Shown: in pieces, positions 26,270 through 34,435 of the stretch
How the letters are laid out: each line of letters starts with the position of its first letter
Position numbering within the stretch: the stretch's first letter is position 1
The notes under the pieces: generated by a model
What the model saw: only the letters and a program-made list of their open reading frames with translations
Databases searched by the model: none
Told to the model about the DNA's origin: nothing
Made by a program: the position numbers and the translations under genes
Assembly (NCBI GenBank): GCA_012270965.1
Contig: JAAXHJ010000048.1
Coordinates: 1-64,000, forward strand
Source: Candidatus Palauibacter poriticola
Lineage (GTDB): Bacteria > Gemmatimonadota > Gemmatimonadetes > Palauibacterales > Palauibacteraceae
Direction of reading: 5' to 3'
Length of the DNA stretch: 64,000 bases

Positions 26270-28387
26270 ATGCGCACGCGACTCCACGCCCTGCTGCTCC
26301 TCCTTCCGGCCGCCGCCTGCACCGCGGGCGCGCCACCGCCCGAGCCGTCGGCCGTGCGGAGCGCCGCCGATGTGACCGACGCCGTGCTCGAGGCCGCCCG
26401 GCCCGATGGCAACTGGCTCACCTATGGCGGCAACTACGCGGAGGACCGCTTCAGCACGCTGGACGAAATCACGCGCGACAACGTCGGTCGTCTCGGCCTC
26501 GCTTGGACGTACGACATCGAGTTGCGCGGCGGGGTCGAGGCCACGCCGCTCGTCGTGGGCGGCGTCATGTACGTCAGTTCTCCGTGGAGCGTGGTACACG
26601 CCATCGACACGCGGACGGGCGAGCGGCTGTGGCGCCACGACCCCGCCGTGCCGCGCATCCGCGGGCGCCTCGCCTGCTGCGACGTGGTGAACCGCGGCGT
26701 CGCGCTCTACGAGGGCAAGGTGATCGTGGGCACGATCGACGGGCGCCTCATCGCACTCGATGCCGAGACCGGCGACGTCGTGTGGGAGACGCTCACGGTC
26801 GACCCGAACGAGGCCTACACGATCACCGGCGCGGTTCGCATCGTCCAAGGTATGGCCATCATCGGAAACGGGGGAGCCGAGTACGGCGTCCGGGGCTACG
26901 TGTCGGCCTACGACGCGGACGACGGCGAACTCGTGTGGCGCACCTACACGGTGCCCGGCAACCCGGCGGACGGGTTCGAATCCGAAGCCATGGAGATGGC
27001 GGCGGAGACGTGGAGCGGAGAGTGGTGGATCGCGGGCGGCGGCGGCACGGCTTGGGACTCGATCATCTACGATTCGGACCTCGACCTCCTCTACATCGGA
27101 ACGGGGAACGGGTCTCCGTGGTCCCGAAGCCACCGCAGCCCCGGGGGCGGCGACAACCTCTTCCTCGCCTCGATCCTCGCCCTGCGGCCGCAGACGGGCG
27201 AATACGTGTGGCACTTCCAGACGACGCCCGGCGATCACTGGGACTACACGGCGGTCCAGCCGATGACGCTCGCCGACCTCGAGTTCGAGGGGCGCATGCG
27301 CCGCGTGATCATGCAGGCCCCGAAGAACGGGTTCTTCTACGTCCTCGATGCGGAGACCGGCGAGTTCCTCTCGGGTAGGGAGTACATCGTCCAGAACTGG
27401 GCCGAGGGACTCGACCTCGAGACGGGCCGCCCCACCGAGCGGCCGGAAGCCGTGCACGCGGAGGTGTGGACGCTGATCACGCCCGCCGCCCTCGGGGGCC
27501 ACAACTGGCAACCGCAGTCCTTCAACCCCGAGACCGGGCTCATGTATCTGCCGATTCAGGAGGGATGGGTCGAGCGCAGCGAGCCGCCCGACTGGACGTT
27601 CACCGATCTCGAGATCGAGGACCACGGCTACGGGCCGGCCGTGAGCAACCTCGGGCTGCTGAGCCGCTACGGCGCCCGGGATGAGGCGGGGTTCCTCGTC
27701 GCCTGGGATCCGAAGGCGCAGGAGGCGCGCTGGACCGTCCCCCAACTCGGCTATTGGAACGGCGGAACCATGACGACGACGACGGGCCTCGTGTTCCAAG
27801 GCGGCGGGGACGGCCGCTTCGTCGCCTACGACGCGGAGACCGGAGATCCGTTGTGGGAGGTCTCGACCGGCCTCGGCATCCTCGGCGGTCCCGTGACCTA
27901 TCTCGTCGACGGGCAACAGCACGTCTCGGTGGCCGCCGGCTGGGGGGGTGCGCGCGGCCGGAGCGGCTCCCCGTACGGCGAGGCGGCGGACTACGAGCAG
28001 CGTGGGCGGATTTTCACCTTCGTCCTGGACGGGACGGAGCCCATGCCCACACCGCAGCGGAAGCGGCCGGCGAACGTGCCCGACCTCGATCTGCCCGCGG
28101 ACACCGAGTCGCTGGCGCGCGGGGCGACCGCGTACCGGCAGTATTGCCGCATCTGTCACGGCGCCGGAGGCGGCTCGGAGGGCGCGATGCCGAACCTGCA
28201 GCGATCAACCGACATCGTCCACCGCAACTTCGAGGACATCGTGCTGGGAGGGAGCCGCGAGACGGAGGGGATGCCATCGTACGAAGGATTGCTCGATGCC
28301 GAGCAGGTTCGGCTGATCCAAGCCTTTATCGTGTCGAGGGCGCGGGAGACGAGCGCGGCCGAGGCGGGGGCGGGCGGCGGCGGCTGA
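26270..28387 (+). CDS. PQQ-dependent dehydrogenase with a C-terminal cytochrome c domain (quinohaemoprotein)
   Basis: 705 residues. Lipoprotein-like signal (LLLLPAAACTAG), then an eight-bladed PQQ propeller: WLTYGGNYAEDRFSTL, the adjacent cysteines Cys136-Cys137 (ACCDVVNRG) that form the ring disulfide over PQQ, NPGD-type GDHWDYTAVQP, and repeated YDAETGDPLWE blades. The C-terminal domain carries one haem c site, CRICH at residues 626-630. It should oxidise an alcohol in the periplasm and pass electrons through the fused haem. The substrate is unknown; PQQ synthesis genes are not in the window. GGGAGAG precedes the ATG. Confidence 0.92.
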   Translation: MRTRLHALLLLLPAAACTAGAPPPEPSAVRSAADVTDAVLEAARPDGNWLTYGGNYAEDRFSTLDEITRDNVGRLGLAWTYDIELRGGVEATPLVVGGVMYVSSPWSVVHAIDTRTGERLWRHDPAVPRIRGRLACCDVVNRGVALYEGKVIVGTIDGRLIALDAETGDVVWETLTVDPNEAYTITGAVRIVQGMAIIGNGGAEYGVRGYVSAYDADDGELVWRTYTVPGNPADGFESEAMEMAAETWSGEWWIAGGGGTAWDSIIYDSDLDLLYIGTGNGSPWSRSHRSPGGGDNLFLASILALRPQTGEYVWHFQTTPGDHWDYTAVQPMTLADLEFEGRMRRVIMQAPKNGFFYVLDAETGEFLSGREYIVQNWAEGLDLETGRPTERPEAVHAEVWTLITPAALGGHNWQPQSFNPETGLMYLPIQEGWVERSEPPDWTFTDLEIEDHGYGPAVSNLGLLSRYGARDEAGFLVAWDPKAQEARWTVPQLGYWNGGTMTTTTGLVFQGGGDGRFVAYDAETGDPLWEVSTGLGILGGPVTYLVDGQQHVSVAAGWGGARGRSGSPYGEAADYEQRGRIFTFVLDGTEPMPTPQRKRPANVPDLDLPADTESLARGATAYRQYCRICHGAGGGSEGAMPNLQRSTDIVHRNFEDIVLGGSRETEGMPSYEGLLDAEQVRLIQAFIVSRARETSAAEAGAGGGG

Positions 28388-28441
28388 ACCGACGGACCCA
28401 TCACCGACAACGAACCAACGAACAACGAGAGGAACCGACTC

Positions 28442-28888
28442 ATGAAGCGCTTCATTCTGGTCCTATTTCTTGCCAGCGGAGGTTTCGCGACCATGGCTCC
28501 CGATCTTTCGGCCCAGCGTGAGTACATCAACCCGCGGCACGCGAGCGAGGAAGGCGTCCCGCCCTTCAGCGGCGCCGTCTGGGTGGGCGACCTGCTCTTC
28601 GTGTCGGGGTCGCTGGGACTCGTGGACGGGCGTCCCCCGAACGACGCGGAGGAGGAGGCGCGCCTCGTCATGGAGTCGATCAAGAGCACGGTGGAGGCGG
28701 CCGGGATCACGATGGACGACCTCGTCTCCGTGCAGGTGTTCTGTTCGGACGTCGATCTCTACGACGTGTTCAACGGGGTCTACCGGACCTACTTCACGGA
28801 GAATTTCCCGGCGCGCGCCTTCCTCGGCTCCGGGCCCCTCCTGTTCGGGGCGCGCTTCGAGGTGCTGGCCATCGGCTCCCGCAACTGA
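28442..28888 (+). CDS. Exported RidA/YjgF-family protein
   Basis: 148 residues: a cleavable signal (LVLFLASGGFATMAPDLSA) before a full RidA domain (FSGAVWVGDLLFVSGSLGLV, VQVFCSDVDLYDVFNGVYRT, FPARAFLGSGPL). Cytosolic RidA hydrolyses reactive enamines and imines from PLP enzymes. The Arg of the active site is present in FPARAF. Export is the unusual point and suggests a different role, perhaps with the PQQ enzyme 54 bases upstream. GAGAGGAA lies seven bases before the ATG. Confidence 0.85.
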   Translation: MKRFILVLFLASGGFATMAPDLSAQREYINPRHASEEGVPPFSGAVWVGDLLFVSGSLGLVDGRPPNDAEEEARLVMESIKSTVEAAGITMDDLVSVQVFCSDVDLYDVFNGVYRTYFTENFPARAFLGSGPLLFGARFEVLAIGSRN

Positions 28889-28893
28889 GCCGC

Positions 28894-28937
28894 GGCAGCC
28901 GAGCCGGGGCAGCCGAGCCCGAGGGCAGCCGAGCCGG
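28894..28937. repeat. Short tandem repeat, about 3 x 14-15 bp, intergenic
   Basis: GGCAGCCGAGCC occurs three times in a row directly after the RidA stop. The unit length is not a fixed multiple of three. The repeat sits where the ribosome site of the next gene is expected. Confidence 0.7.
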
Positions 28938-28946
28938 GGGCGGGAG

Positions 28947-29864
28947 CTGATCACCGAGGCGGGGCCCGTAAGAGGACCCCGGCCCGATCTCGCCGACGCG
29001 CTGGAGCGGGGGGAGATCGTCTTCTTCCCCGCGTGTCCGGTGACGCTCCCGCCGAAGCGCAACTTGGTGAGGCTGCGGACGGAACTCCCGAGCCGGTTGC
29101 GGGCGAAGAACGTCAGCTACCACCCCGAGAGCGGACGCCTTCGCGGAGTCGCGTCGCGCGCAGGGATGCGGGAGGCGGTTCTCGACACCCTCACGGCGCA
29201 TGGCGCCAGGGTTCGCGCCTTCCTGAGGGAGTGCATGCCCGCGCTCACCGAGGGATGGACCGTGGGGACGACGAGCTTCCGCCCGATCCAGGAGCGGGGC
29301 CGCGGCCTCCCCGCGCACGCGAGCAACGAGCTGATCCACTTCGATGCCGGTGCCTACGGGGCCACGGACGGGGACCGAATCCTCCGTTTTTTCGTCAACG
29401 TGAACCCGGACGAGGACCGCGTATGGTGTACGAAGGGGACGTTCCCCGATGTGTTCGCGCGGTGCGGGACCGAGGCGGGGGTGGCAGACGGCGGCTCGCT
29501 CGAGCGGGGCCCGGCGGACCGTCTGCGCAGGCGCCTGCTGAGGGGGATCGCGAAGGCGGGGCTGGGTGAGGCGGTGCTGGCGGACTCCAGCCCGTACGAC
29601 CGGCTCATGCGCCGCTTCCACAACTATATGAAGGACACGCCGGCCTTCCAGGAGCGGGACGAGTCGTGGCGGGAGATCCGCTTCCCGCCCTTCTCGGCCT
29701 GGATGGTTCTCACCGACATGGTGAGCCACGCGAGCGTGGCCGGGCAACACGCGCTCGTGGACACCTTCATCCTCCGGCTCGCCGCATGCCGCCGCCCGGA
29801 ACTCGCCCCCATCAACATCCTACGCGGGCGGCAGGGAAACGCCCGAGCGGGGGGGACCGCCTGA
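28947..29864 (+). CDS. kdoO: Kdo hydroxylase family dioxygenase
   Basis: About 305 residues, matching the Kdo_hydroxy family: ALERGEIVFFP, KNVSYHPESGRLRGVA, GTTSFRPIQERGRG, then the iron ligands in ASNELIHFDAGAYG (HxD) and the distal histidine in MVSHASVAGQHALVDT, with ILRFFVNVNPDEDRVW between. These Fe(II)/2-oxoglutarate enzymes hydroxylate Kdo of lipopolysaccharide at C3. The start is unclear: no ATG or GTG stands before the conserved region. I give the CTG at 28947 as the earliest plausible codon, and a start inside the upstream repeat or a small frameshift cannot be excluded. Confidence 0.8.
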   Translation: MITEAGPVRGPRPDLADALERGEIVFFPACPVTLPPKRNLVRLRTELPSRLRAKNVSYHPESGRLRGVASRAGMREAVLDTLTAHGARVRAFLRECMPALTEGWTVGTTSFRPIQERGRGLPAHASNELIHFDAGAYGATDGDRILRFFVNVNPDEDRVWCTKGTFPDVFARCGTEAGVADGGSLERGPADRLRRRLLRGIAKAGLGEAVLADSSPYDRLMRRFHNYMKDTPAFQERDESWREIRFPPFSAWMVLTDMVSHASVAGQHALVDTFILRLAACRRPELAPINILRGRQGNARAGGTA

Positions 29865-29963
29865 GGCTGTGGACAAGCCCGAGGCGGGGGAACGACCGAG
29901 GCAGGGGAAACGCCTGAGACGAGGGAAGGGCCCGAGGCGGGGAACTCCAAGTGAGGGAGGCCG

Positions 29964-30746
29964 ATGAAGCGCGCCATCGCCGTAGACTGGTCCGGAGCGA
30001 AATCGGGAGCGAAGTCCAAGATATGGCTCGCCGAGGTCCGTGAGGAACGCCTGACCTGTCTCGAATCGGGACGCGACCGTAGTGACCTGGTCCAGCATCT
30101 GATCGACGCCGCCTCCACCGAGCCGGATTTCGTCGTTGGCTTGGATTTTGCGTTCTCGTTCCCCCGCTGGTTCGCGGAGCAACGGCGCGCAGCGTCAATC
30201 AAAGAGCTTTGGGATCTCGTCGCCGAGCGGGGCGAGGCGTGGTTGGCAAGTTGCCGGGAGCCGTTCTGGGGAAAACCGGGAAGGAGGAAGCCGAACCTAC
30301 CCGAGCACTTCAGGCGCACGGAATGGGAGGTGTTCGGGGCGACAGACTCGAAGCCTAAGAGCGTGTTCCAGATCGGGGGCGGCGGTGCGGTGGGCACCGG
30401 CTCGATTCGAGGCATGCCTCACCTCGCGAAGCTCCGCGCGGCGGGCTTCTCGATCTGGCCGTTTGACGAGGTGCGGACGCCCCTGGTGATCGAGATCTAT
30501 CCGCGGCTGTTCTTCACGCGTTCGGTGACCAAGTCCGATTTCGATGAGCGGCACGCATACTTGAAGCAAGGGTTCCCGGAACTGGAGGGCTTGCTCGCGT
30601 GCAAGGCCAAGTCTTCCGAGGACGCCTTCGACGCCGCGGTCTCCGCCGTGGTCATGAGCCGCCACCTGAACGAACTATCGGACCTTGCCGCTTCCCGGGA
30701 CCGCACGGAGCGCATCGAGGGAAGAATCTGGTGGCCCCCGGAGTAG
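29964..30746 (+). CDS. DUF429 protein (predicted RNase H-like nuclease)
   Basis: 260 residues. IAVDWSGAKSGAKSKIWLAE at the N-terminus, VVGLDFAFSFP and the C-terminal SSEDAFDAAVSAVVMSRHL supply the acidic residues of the DUF429 RNase H-like fold. Activity is predicted but not established for the family. Base composition is lower in GC than in its neighbours, hinting at transfer. The preceding spacer (29865-29963) is filled with degenerate CCCGAGGCGGGGAAC-like repeats. It converges on the PLP lyase gene. Confidence 0.82.
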   Translation: MKRAIAVDWSGAKSGAKSKIWLAEVREERLTCLESGRDRSDLVQHLIDAASTEPDFVVGLDFAFSFPRWFAEQRRAASIKELWDLVAERGEAWLASCREPFWGKPGRRKPNLPEHFRRTEWEVFGATDSKPKSVFQIGGGGAVGTGSIRGMPHLAKLRAAGFSIWPFDEVRTPLVIEIYPRLFFTRSVTKSDFDERHAYLKQGFPELEGLLACKAKSSEDAFDAAVSAVVMSRHLNELSDLAASRDRTERIEGRIWWPPE

Positions 30747-30759
30747 GCGGCCGCCCGTA

Positions 30760-30815
30760 GTAGGTGCCGTCAATAGGGTGCCCTCAGCAGGGTGCCGTCA
30801 GTAGGTGCCGTCGAG
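30760..30815. repeat. Short tandem repeat, four 13-14 bp units across a stop codon
   Basis: Four variants of TAGGTGCCGTCAG run through the convergent junction. One of them encodes the terminal DGTY and stop of the PLP lyase gene, so the repeated units lie just beyond its natural end. Confidence 0.65.
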
Positions 30816-32093
30816 AAAGGTGTCGTGGAGGCGGTCGCTCCGGGCGATGGCGACGCACGCCTCGAGGTCCGAGAGGTATTCGCCGAGCACGGGCGTGTGG
30901 ACGGATGTGATCGGCTGGTGGATGGCGGGCGGCTTGCGGTGCTGTCCCATCATCCAGCCCCGCTCGTTCATGAGCCTTGCCACCGCGAAGATGTTGAACG
31001 GTTCTCCGGGCTCGACATCGTAGCGGAAGAGGTTCGTGTCCCCCTCGGGTTCGAACACGTAGAGGCCGTCGATCTCCCTCACGCCCTGAATCGCCGCGCG
31101 GGTCGTCTCCATGATCCCGCGCACGATCTCCCGGTATCCCTCCCGCCCGAGGTGCCGGAGCATGGTCCAAGCGCACGCCACCGCGCCCCCCGGCCGGGAG
31201 CCTTGGGCCGTGGCCGAGGCGTAGGAACCGCCGGCGAGATCGCGGACGACATACCGCGCGTGCCGCACGTCGTCGCCATCGGTGAAGAGCACGAGGGAGG
31301 CGCTCTTCTGCGCGAAACCGAACTTGTGGAGGTCGGCGGAGAGGCTGGATACGCCCGGGACGGAGAGATCGAAGTCGGGGACCGGGTAACCGAGTTCCCG
31401 CGCAAAGGGCGAGATGAAGCCGCCGTAGCAGGCATCCGAGTGCAGACGGACGCCCGTCTCGAGGGCGAGTTCTCCCAGCTCGCGCATGGGGTCGATGAGG
31501 CCGTAGTAGATGGTGGGGGCCCCGGCGTAGATGAAGACGGAGGCTTCGTCGATAGCCTCGCGGATGGCGTCCACATCAGCGCGATAGTCGGCCCGGCAAT
31601 CCACGTACTTCATGTCGAGGTCGAGGATCTGGGCCGCCTTGTCGACCGACGGGTGGCGGCTGTAGGCGGCGACGATGTTGAGCCGGCCCAAGTCCGGGCG
31701 CGCTTCCCGCTTCATGTCGCGCGCGACCTTCACGGCCTGGAAGATGCTCTCCGTGCCCCCCGAGGTGAACTGGCCCGCCGCGCCCTCGGGCGCGTTGAAG
31801 AGATCGAGACCCATCTCGACGACCTCTTCCTCCATCGCGCCGACGCTGGGGAAGGAACCCTGCCCCGAGAGGGCGTTCTCCACCGAGTAGATCGCGTGAG
31901 ACGCGTCCTGCACCCGCTTTAGGTCTTCGTTCACGTAGTAGACGAGGTACGGAACGCGACCGTTCCTCCAGTCGTAGTCGATCGCCTTACGGTCGAGCAG
32001 TTCGCCCCTGAGCGTCTCCCACTCGATTCCCCGCTCCGGGAGTCGCTTTCGGGTCCGAACCTCAGGACTCAGCGTACTCGTTGCCCGCGCCAC
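30798..32093 (-). CDS. PLP-dependent lyase/decarboxylase, sphingosine-1-phosphate lyase type
   Basis: 431 residues. The fold-type I decarboxylase pattern is clear: GQFTSGGTESIFQAVKVARD, HSDACYGGFISPFARELG, and the PLP-binding Lys257 in SADLHKFGFAQKS. Sequence order fits the S1P lyase branch, which splits phosphorylated long-chain bases, or related amino acid decarboxylases. No N-terminal membrane anchor is seen, so it is soluble. I chose the GTG at 32093 because GGAGG lies eight bases upstream; longer in-frame starts run into intergenic repeats. Natural substrate is uncertain. Confidence 0.84.
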   Translation of the reverse strand: MARATSTLSPEVRTRKRLPERGIEWETLRGELLDRKAIDYDWRNGRVPYLVYYVNEDLKRVQDASHAIYSVENALSGQGSFPSVGAMEEEVVEMGLDLFNAPEGAAGQFTSGGTESIFQAVKVARDMKREARPDLGRLNIVAAYSRHPSVDKAAQILDLDMKYVDCRADYRADVDAIREAIDEASVFIYAGAPTIYYGLIDPMRELGELALETGVRLHSDACYGGFISPFARELGYPVPDFDLSVPGVSSLSADLHKFGFAQKSASLVLFTDGDDVRHARYVVRDLAGGSYASATAQGSRPGGAVACAWTMLRHLGREGYREIVRGIMETTRAAIQGVREIDGLYVFEPEGDTNLFRYDVEPGEPFNIFAVARLMNERGWMMGQHRKPPAIHQPITSVHTPVLGEYLSDLEACVAIARSDRLHDTFLDGTY

Positions 32094-32425
32094 TTCGATG
32101 TCCTCCGTCGTACGGTAGCGTGCCTCGACATCCGTCCGCGTCACCGACCGGTGCCGGTCGGTTGCCGGTCGTCGGGTTCCAACCTTGTCCCGCGGGATCG
32201 GCCGGGCAACGCGCCGGGATCGGCGGAGCAACGCGCCGGGATCAGCCGGGTAACGCGCGGAGATCGGCTGGACACGCCGTCGGACGCGCCGCACGCACGC
32301 ACCGCCGGACGCGCCGCCGCACGCGCCGGTCGGACGCGGGGCTTGTCTGTCGAGGCGGGCTCCAATCAGATACCGGGTCCGCAAGCCGTCGAGAAGACCG
32401 GCCCGCACCCTAGCCCGAGAGACGG
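32094..32425. repeat. Divergent spacer holding 22-bp tandem repeats
   Basis: The spacer between the PLP lyase and the symporter contains three 22-base units (32194-32215, 32216-32237, 32238-32259; consensus GGGATCGGCCGGGCAACGCG) and then a GC-rich stretch with repeated GGACGCGCCGC. No gene is seen. Both promoters must lie here, but I could not recognise boxes. Confidence 0.7.
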
Positions 32426-33898
32426 ATGGCCTGGCTGCAGACACACTGGATCGCGGTGGCCCTCCTCGCCGCGTACGGCACCCTGCTCGTGCGGCACGCG
32501 ATCGAGGGCCGCCGCGGGACGAAGGGACGGGCGGACTACTACGTCGGAGGACGGTCGATGGGCGGGGTCGTGCTCGGCCTCTCCTTCTTCGCGACCTACT
32601 CGAGCACGAACAGCTTCGTCGGCTTCTCGGGACAGGCGTACACCTACGGGGCGCCCTGGCTCCTGCTCGCGCCCGCCGTCGTCGTCTTCTCCCTCGCGGC
32701 CTGGATTTGGGTCGCGCCGCGGCTGCGCGCTTTCACGGGGGCGGTGGATTCCGTCACGCTCGCCGACTACGTGGGGTTCCGCTTCGAGAGCCGGGCGGCG
32801 CGCGTGCTCGCGGCGGTCATCGTCATCTTCGCCAGCTTCCTGTACATGATCGCCGTCTTCAAGGGGATCGGGAACCTGCTCGAGATCTTCCTCGACATCC
32901 CCTACAGGGGCGCGATCGGGTTCGTGTTCCTCGTCGTCGTCCTCTACACGGCGGTCGGCGGGTTCATCTCGGTCGTGAAGACCGATGCGGTGCAGGGGAT
33001 CGTGATGTCGATCGCGGCCGTCCTCCTCTTCTGGGGCACGCTGAACAGCGCCGGGGGGCTGGGGGCCATCGACGCGATCCGCCAGGCGCCGGCAACCTCG
33101 GGGCTCTTCCGCTGGGACGCCGCCATGCCCTTCCCCGTCCTCATCGGGATCATCGTGGCGGGGACGCTCAAGTTCATCGTCGATCCGCGACAGCTCTCGC
33201 GCTTCTACGCGCTCGCCGGCCCGCAGGCGGTGCGCCGCGGACTCATCGTGTCGACGATCGCGTTCCTCGGCGTGTACACGCTCCTGCTCCCGATCGGGCT
33301 CTATGCCCACGCGGTGATCGGCGGCGGGCTCGCGGAATCGGACCTCGTCGTGCCGACGTTGCTTGGGGATGCGGGGATTCTGCCGGCGCTCCCGGCGGCG
33401 TTCATCCTCGTGGCCATGCTCGCCGCGGCGATGTCGTCGCTGGACAGCGTGCTGCTCGTGATGGCCTCGACTTGGGAGCGGGACGTGATCTCATTCTTCC
33501 GCCGGGCGGAGGCGGGACGAGATGAGGGAGGCGACGAGGGACGCGCCGTGGCGCATACGCGGTTCTGGGTCGCGCTGTTCGCGGTCATCACGGCCGCCCT
33601 CGCGCTCAATCCGCCGGGGAGCATCGTCACGCTGACCGCGTTTTCGGGTGGCCTCTACGCGGCCTGCTTTTTCCCTGCCGTGGTACTCGGTCTGCTCTGG
33701 CGGCGAGGTTCCGGCGCGGGAGCCGTGGCTTCGCTCCTGACCGGCGTCACGGTGCTGCTGTGCTGGGATCTGGTTCCGTTCGCCGGTGCCGTACACGAGG
33801 TGTTCCCCGCCATGGCGCTCTCGCTCGCCGCCTACGTGGCGTGCGGCCTCGCGGCCCCGCCACTGGCCGCGGCGCGCCGCCTCGACGTCAGCCTCTGA
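32426..33898 (+). CDS. Sodium:solute symporter (SSS family)
   Basis: 490 residues with about thirteen hydrophobic segments. Family signatures: YYVGGRSMGGVVLGLSFFAT, YSSTNSFVGFSGQAY near the sodium/substrate site, and the later LAAAMSSLDSVLLVMASTWE. It imports a small solute driven by sodium; the substrate could be an amino acid, sugar or carboxylate and is not predictable. A short cytoplasmic loop rich in Arg, Glu and Gly (AEAGRDEGGDEGR) lies after the eighth or ninth segment. It is divergent from the PLP lyase. Confidence 0.9.
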   Translation: MAWLQTHWIAVALLAAYGTLLVRHAIEGRRGTKGRADYYVGGRSMGGVVLGLSFFATYSSTNSFVGFSGQAYTYGAPWLLLAPAVVVFSLAAWIWVAPRLRAFTGAVDSVTLADYVGFRFESRAARVLAAVIVIFASFLYMIAVFKGIGNLLEIFLDIPYRGAIGFVFLVVVLYTAVGGFISVVKTDAVQGIVMSIAAVLLFWGTLNSAGGLGAIDAIRQAPATSGLFRWDAAMPFPVLIGIIVAGTLKFIVDPRQLSRFYALAGPQAVRRGLIVSTIAFLGVYTLLLPIGLYAHAVIGGGLAESDLVVPTLLGDAGILPALPAAFILVAMLAAAMSSLDSVLLVMASTWERDVISFFRRAEAGRDEGGDEGRAVAHTRFWVALFAVITAALALNPPGSIVTLTAFSGGLYAACFFPAVVLGLLWRRGSGAGAVASLLTGVTVLLCWDLVPFAGAVHEVFPAMALSLAAYVACGLAAPPLAAARRLDVSL

Positions 33899-33919
33899 CG
33901 CCGGCCCCGACCGTCCGTA

Positions 33920-34435
33920 TCAGGCTCTGATGCGGTTTCGGCCGTCCGTCGCGAGATCGAGGGCGAGCCGACAGCACAGCGACCCTCGGTCCGCTCCATC
34001 CTGCAGTTCGCTCGGCGGCTTCCAGCTCCACTCGGAATACTGGGTGACGCCGGGGACGGGCTGCGGTACGCGGGGCTCTCCCGCCACGATCCGGGCCGCG
34101 TGCAGTCGCATCTCGAGCCGATAGCCCGCGCGGTCGAGGTGGCCCGTGCGGTCGAAGCGGCACGCGCGGTCGAGGTGGCCCGCGCCCAGGCAGCCGAGAT
34201 CCTCCGTCTCCACCCCGAGTTTCTCGCAGCCGATGCGCCGCACGAGCGCCTCGTCCAGCTCACCCTCGGCGTGCGAGCCCGCGGGGAGGCCCCACGCGCC
34301 GGGGAGATCGGGATCGTCAGCGGGGCGGCGCACGAGCAGCCAGCGCGGCGTCTCGCGGGCCGACCCCGGGGCCTCGATTACCAGGGCCAGCGCGGGACGC
34401 GAGGAGCGGGTTCCGGGGCCGCCGTCGCCCATCAT
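33920..34435 (-). CDS. Nudix-fold protein with a degenerate Nudix box
   Basis: 171 residues. LLVRRPADDPDLPGAWGLPA followed by GSHAEGE and an EKLGV end marks a Nudix fold. The canonical box needs REUxEExGU; here the Glu after the Arg is replaced by Ile and the EE pair is EK, so metal binding may be weakened. An 18-base repeat inserts GHLDRACRFDRTGHLDRA in the next loop. The start overlaps the stop of the TolB-PHP gene by four bases (ATGA), so translation is probably coupled. It may be a non-hydrolytic or specialised member. Confidence 0.75.
   Translation of the reverse strand: MMGDGGPGTRSSRPALALVIEAPGSARETPRWLLVRRPADDPDLPGAWGLPAGSHAEGELDEALVRRIGCEKLGVETEDLGCLGAGHLDRACRFDRTGHLDRAGYRLEMRLHAARIVAGEPRVPQPVPGVTQYSEWSWKPPSELQDGADRGSLCCRLALDLATDGRNRIRA
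34127..34180 (-). repeat. Tandem repeat, 3 x 18 bp, inside the Nudix gene
   Basis: Units at 34127, 34145 and 34163; first and third are identical (CGCGCGGTCGAGGTGGCC). They encode GHLDRA, CRFDRT and GHLDRA, keeping the frame. Confidence 0.9.

Noticed and set aside
25843-26421. Minus-strand frame spanning the spacer and the PQQ gene start
   Set aside because: It overlaps the well supported PQQ gene and lacks a start or recognised domain; only its last 50 residues look protein-like.
34127-34180. CRISPR-like direct repeats
   Set aside because: Units are adjacent with no spacers and lie inside a gene. None of the window's repeats has spacer architecture.
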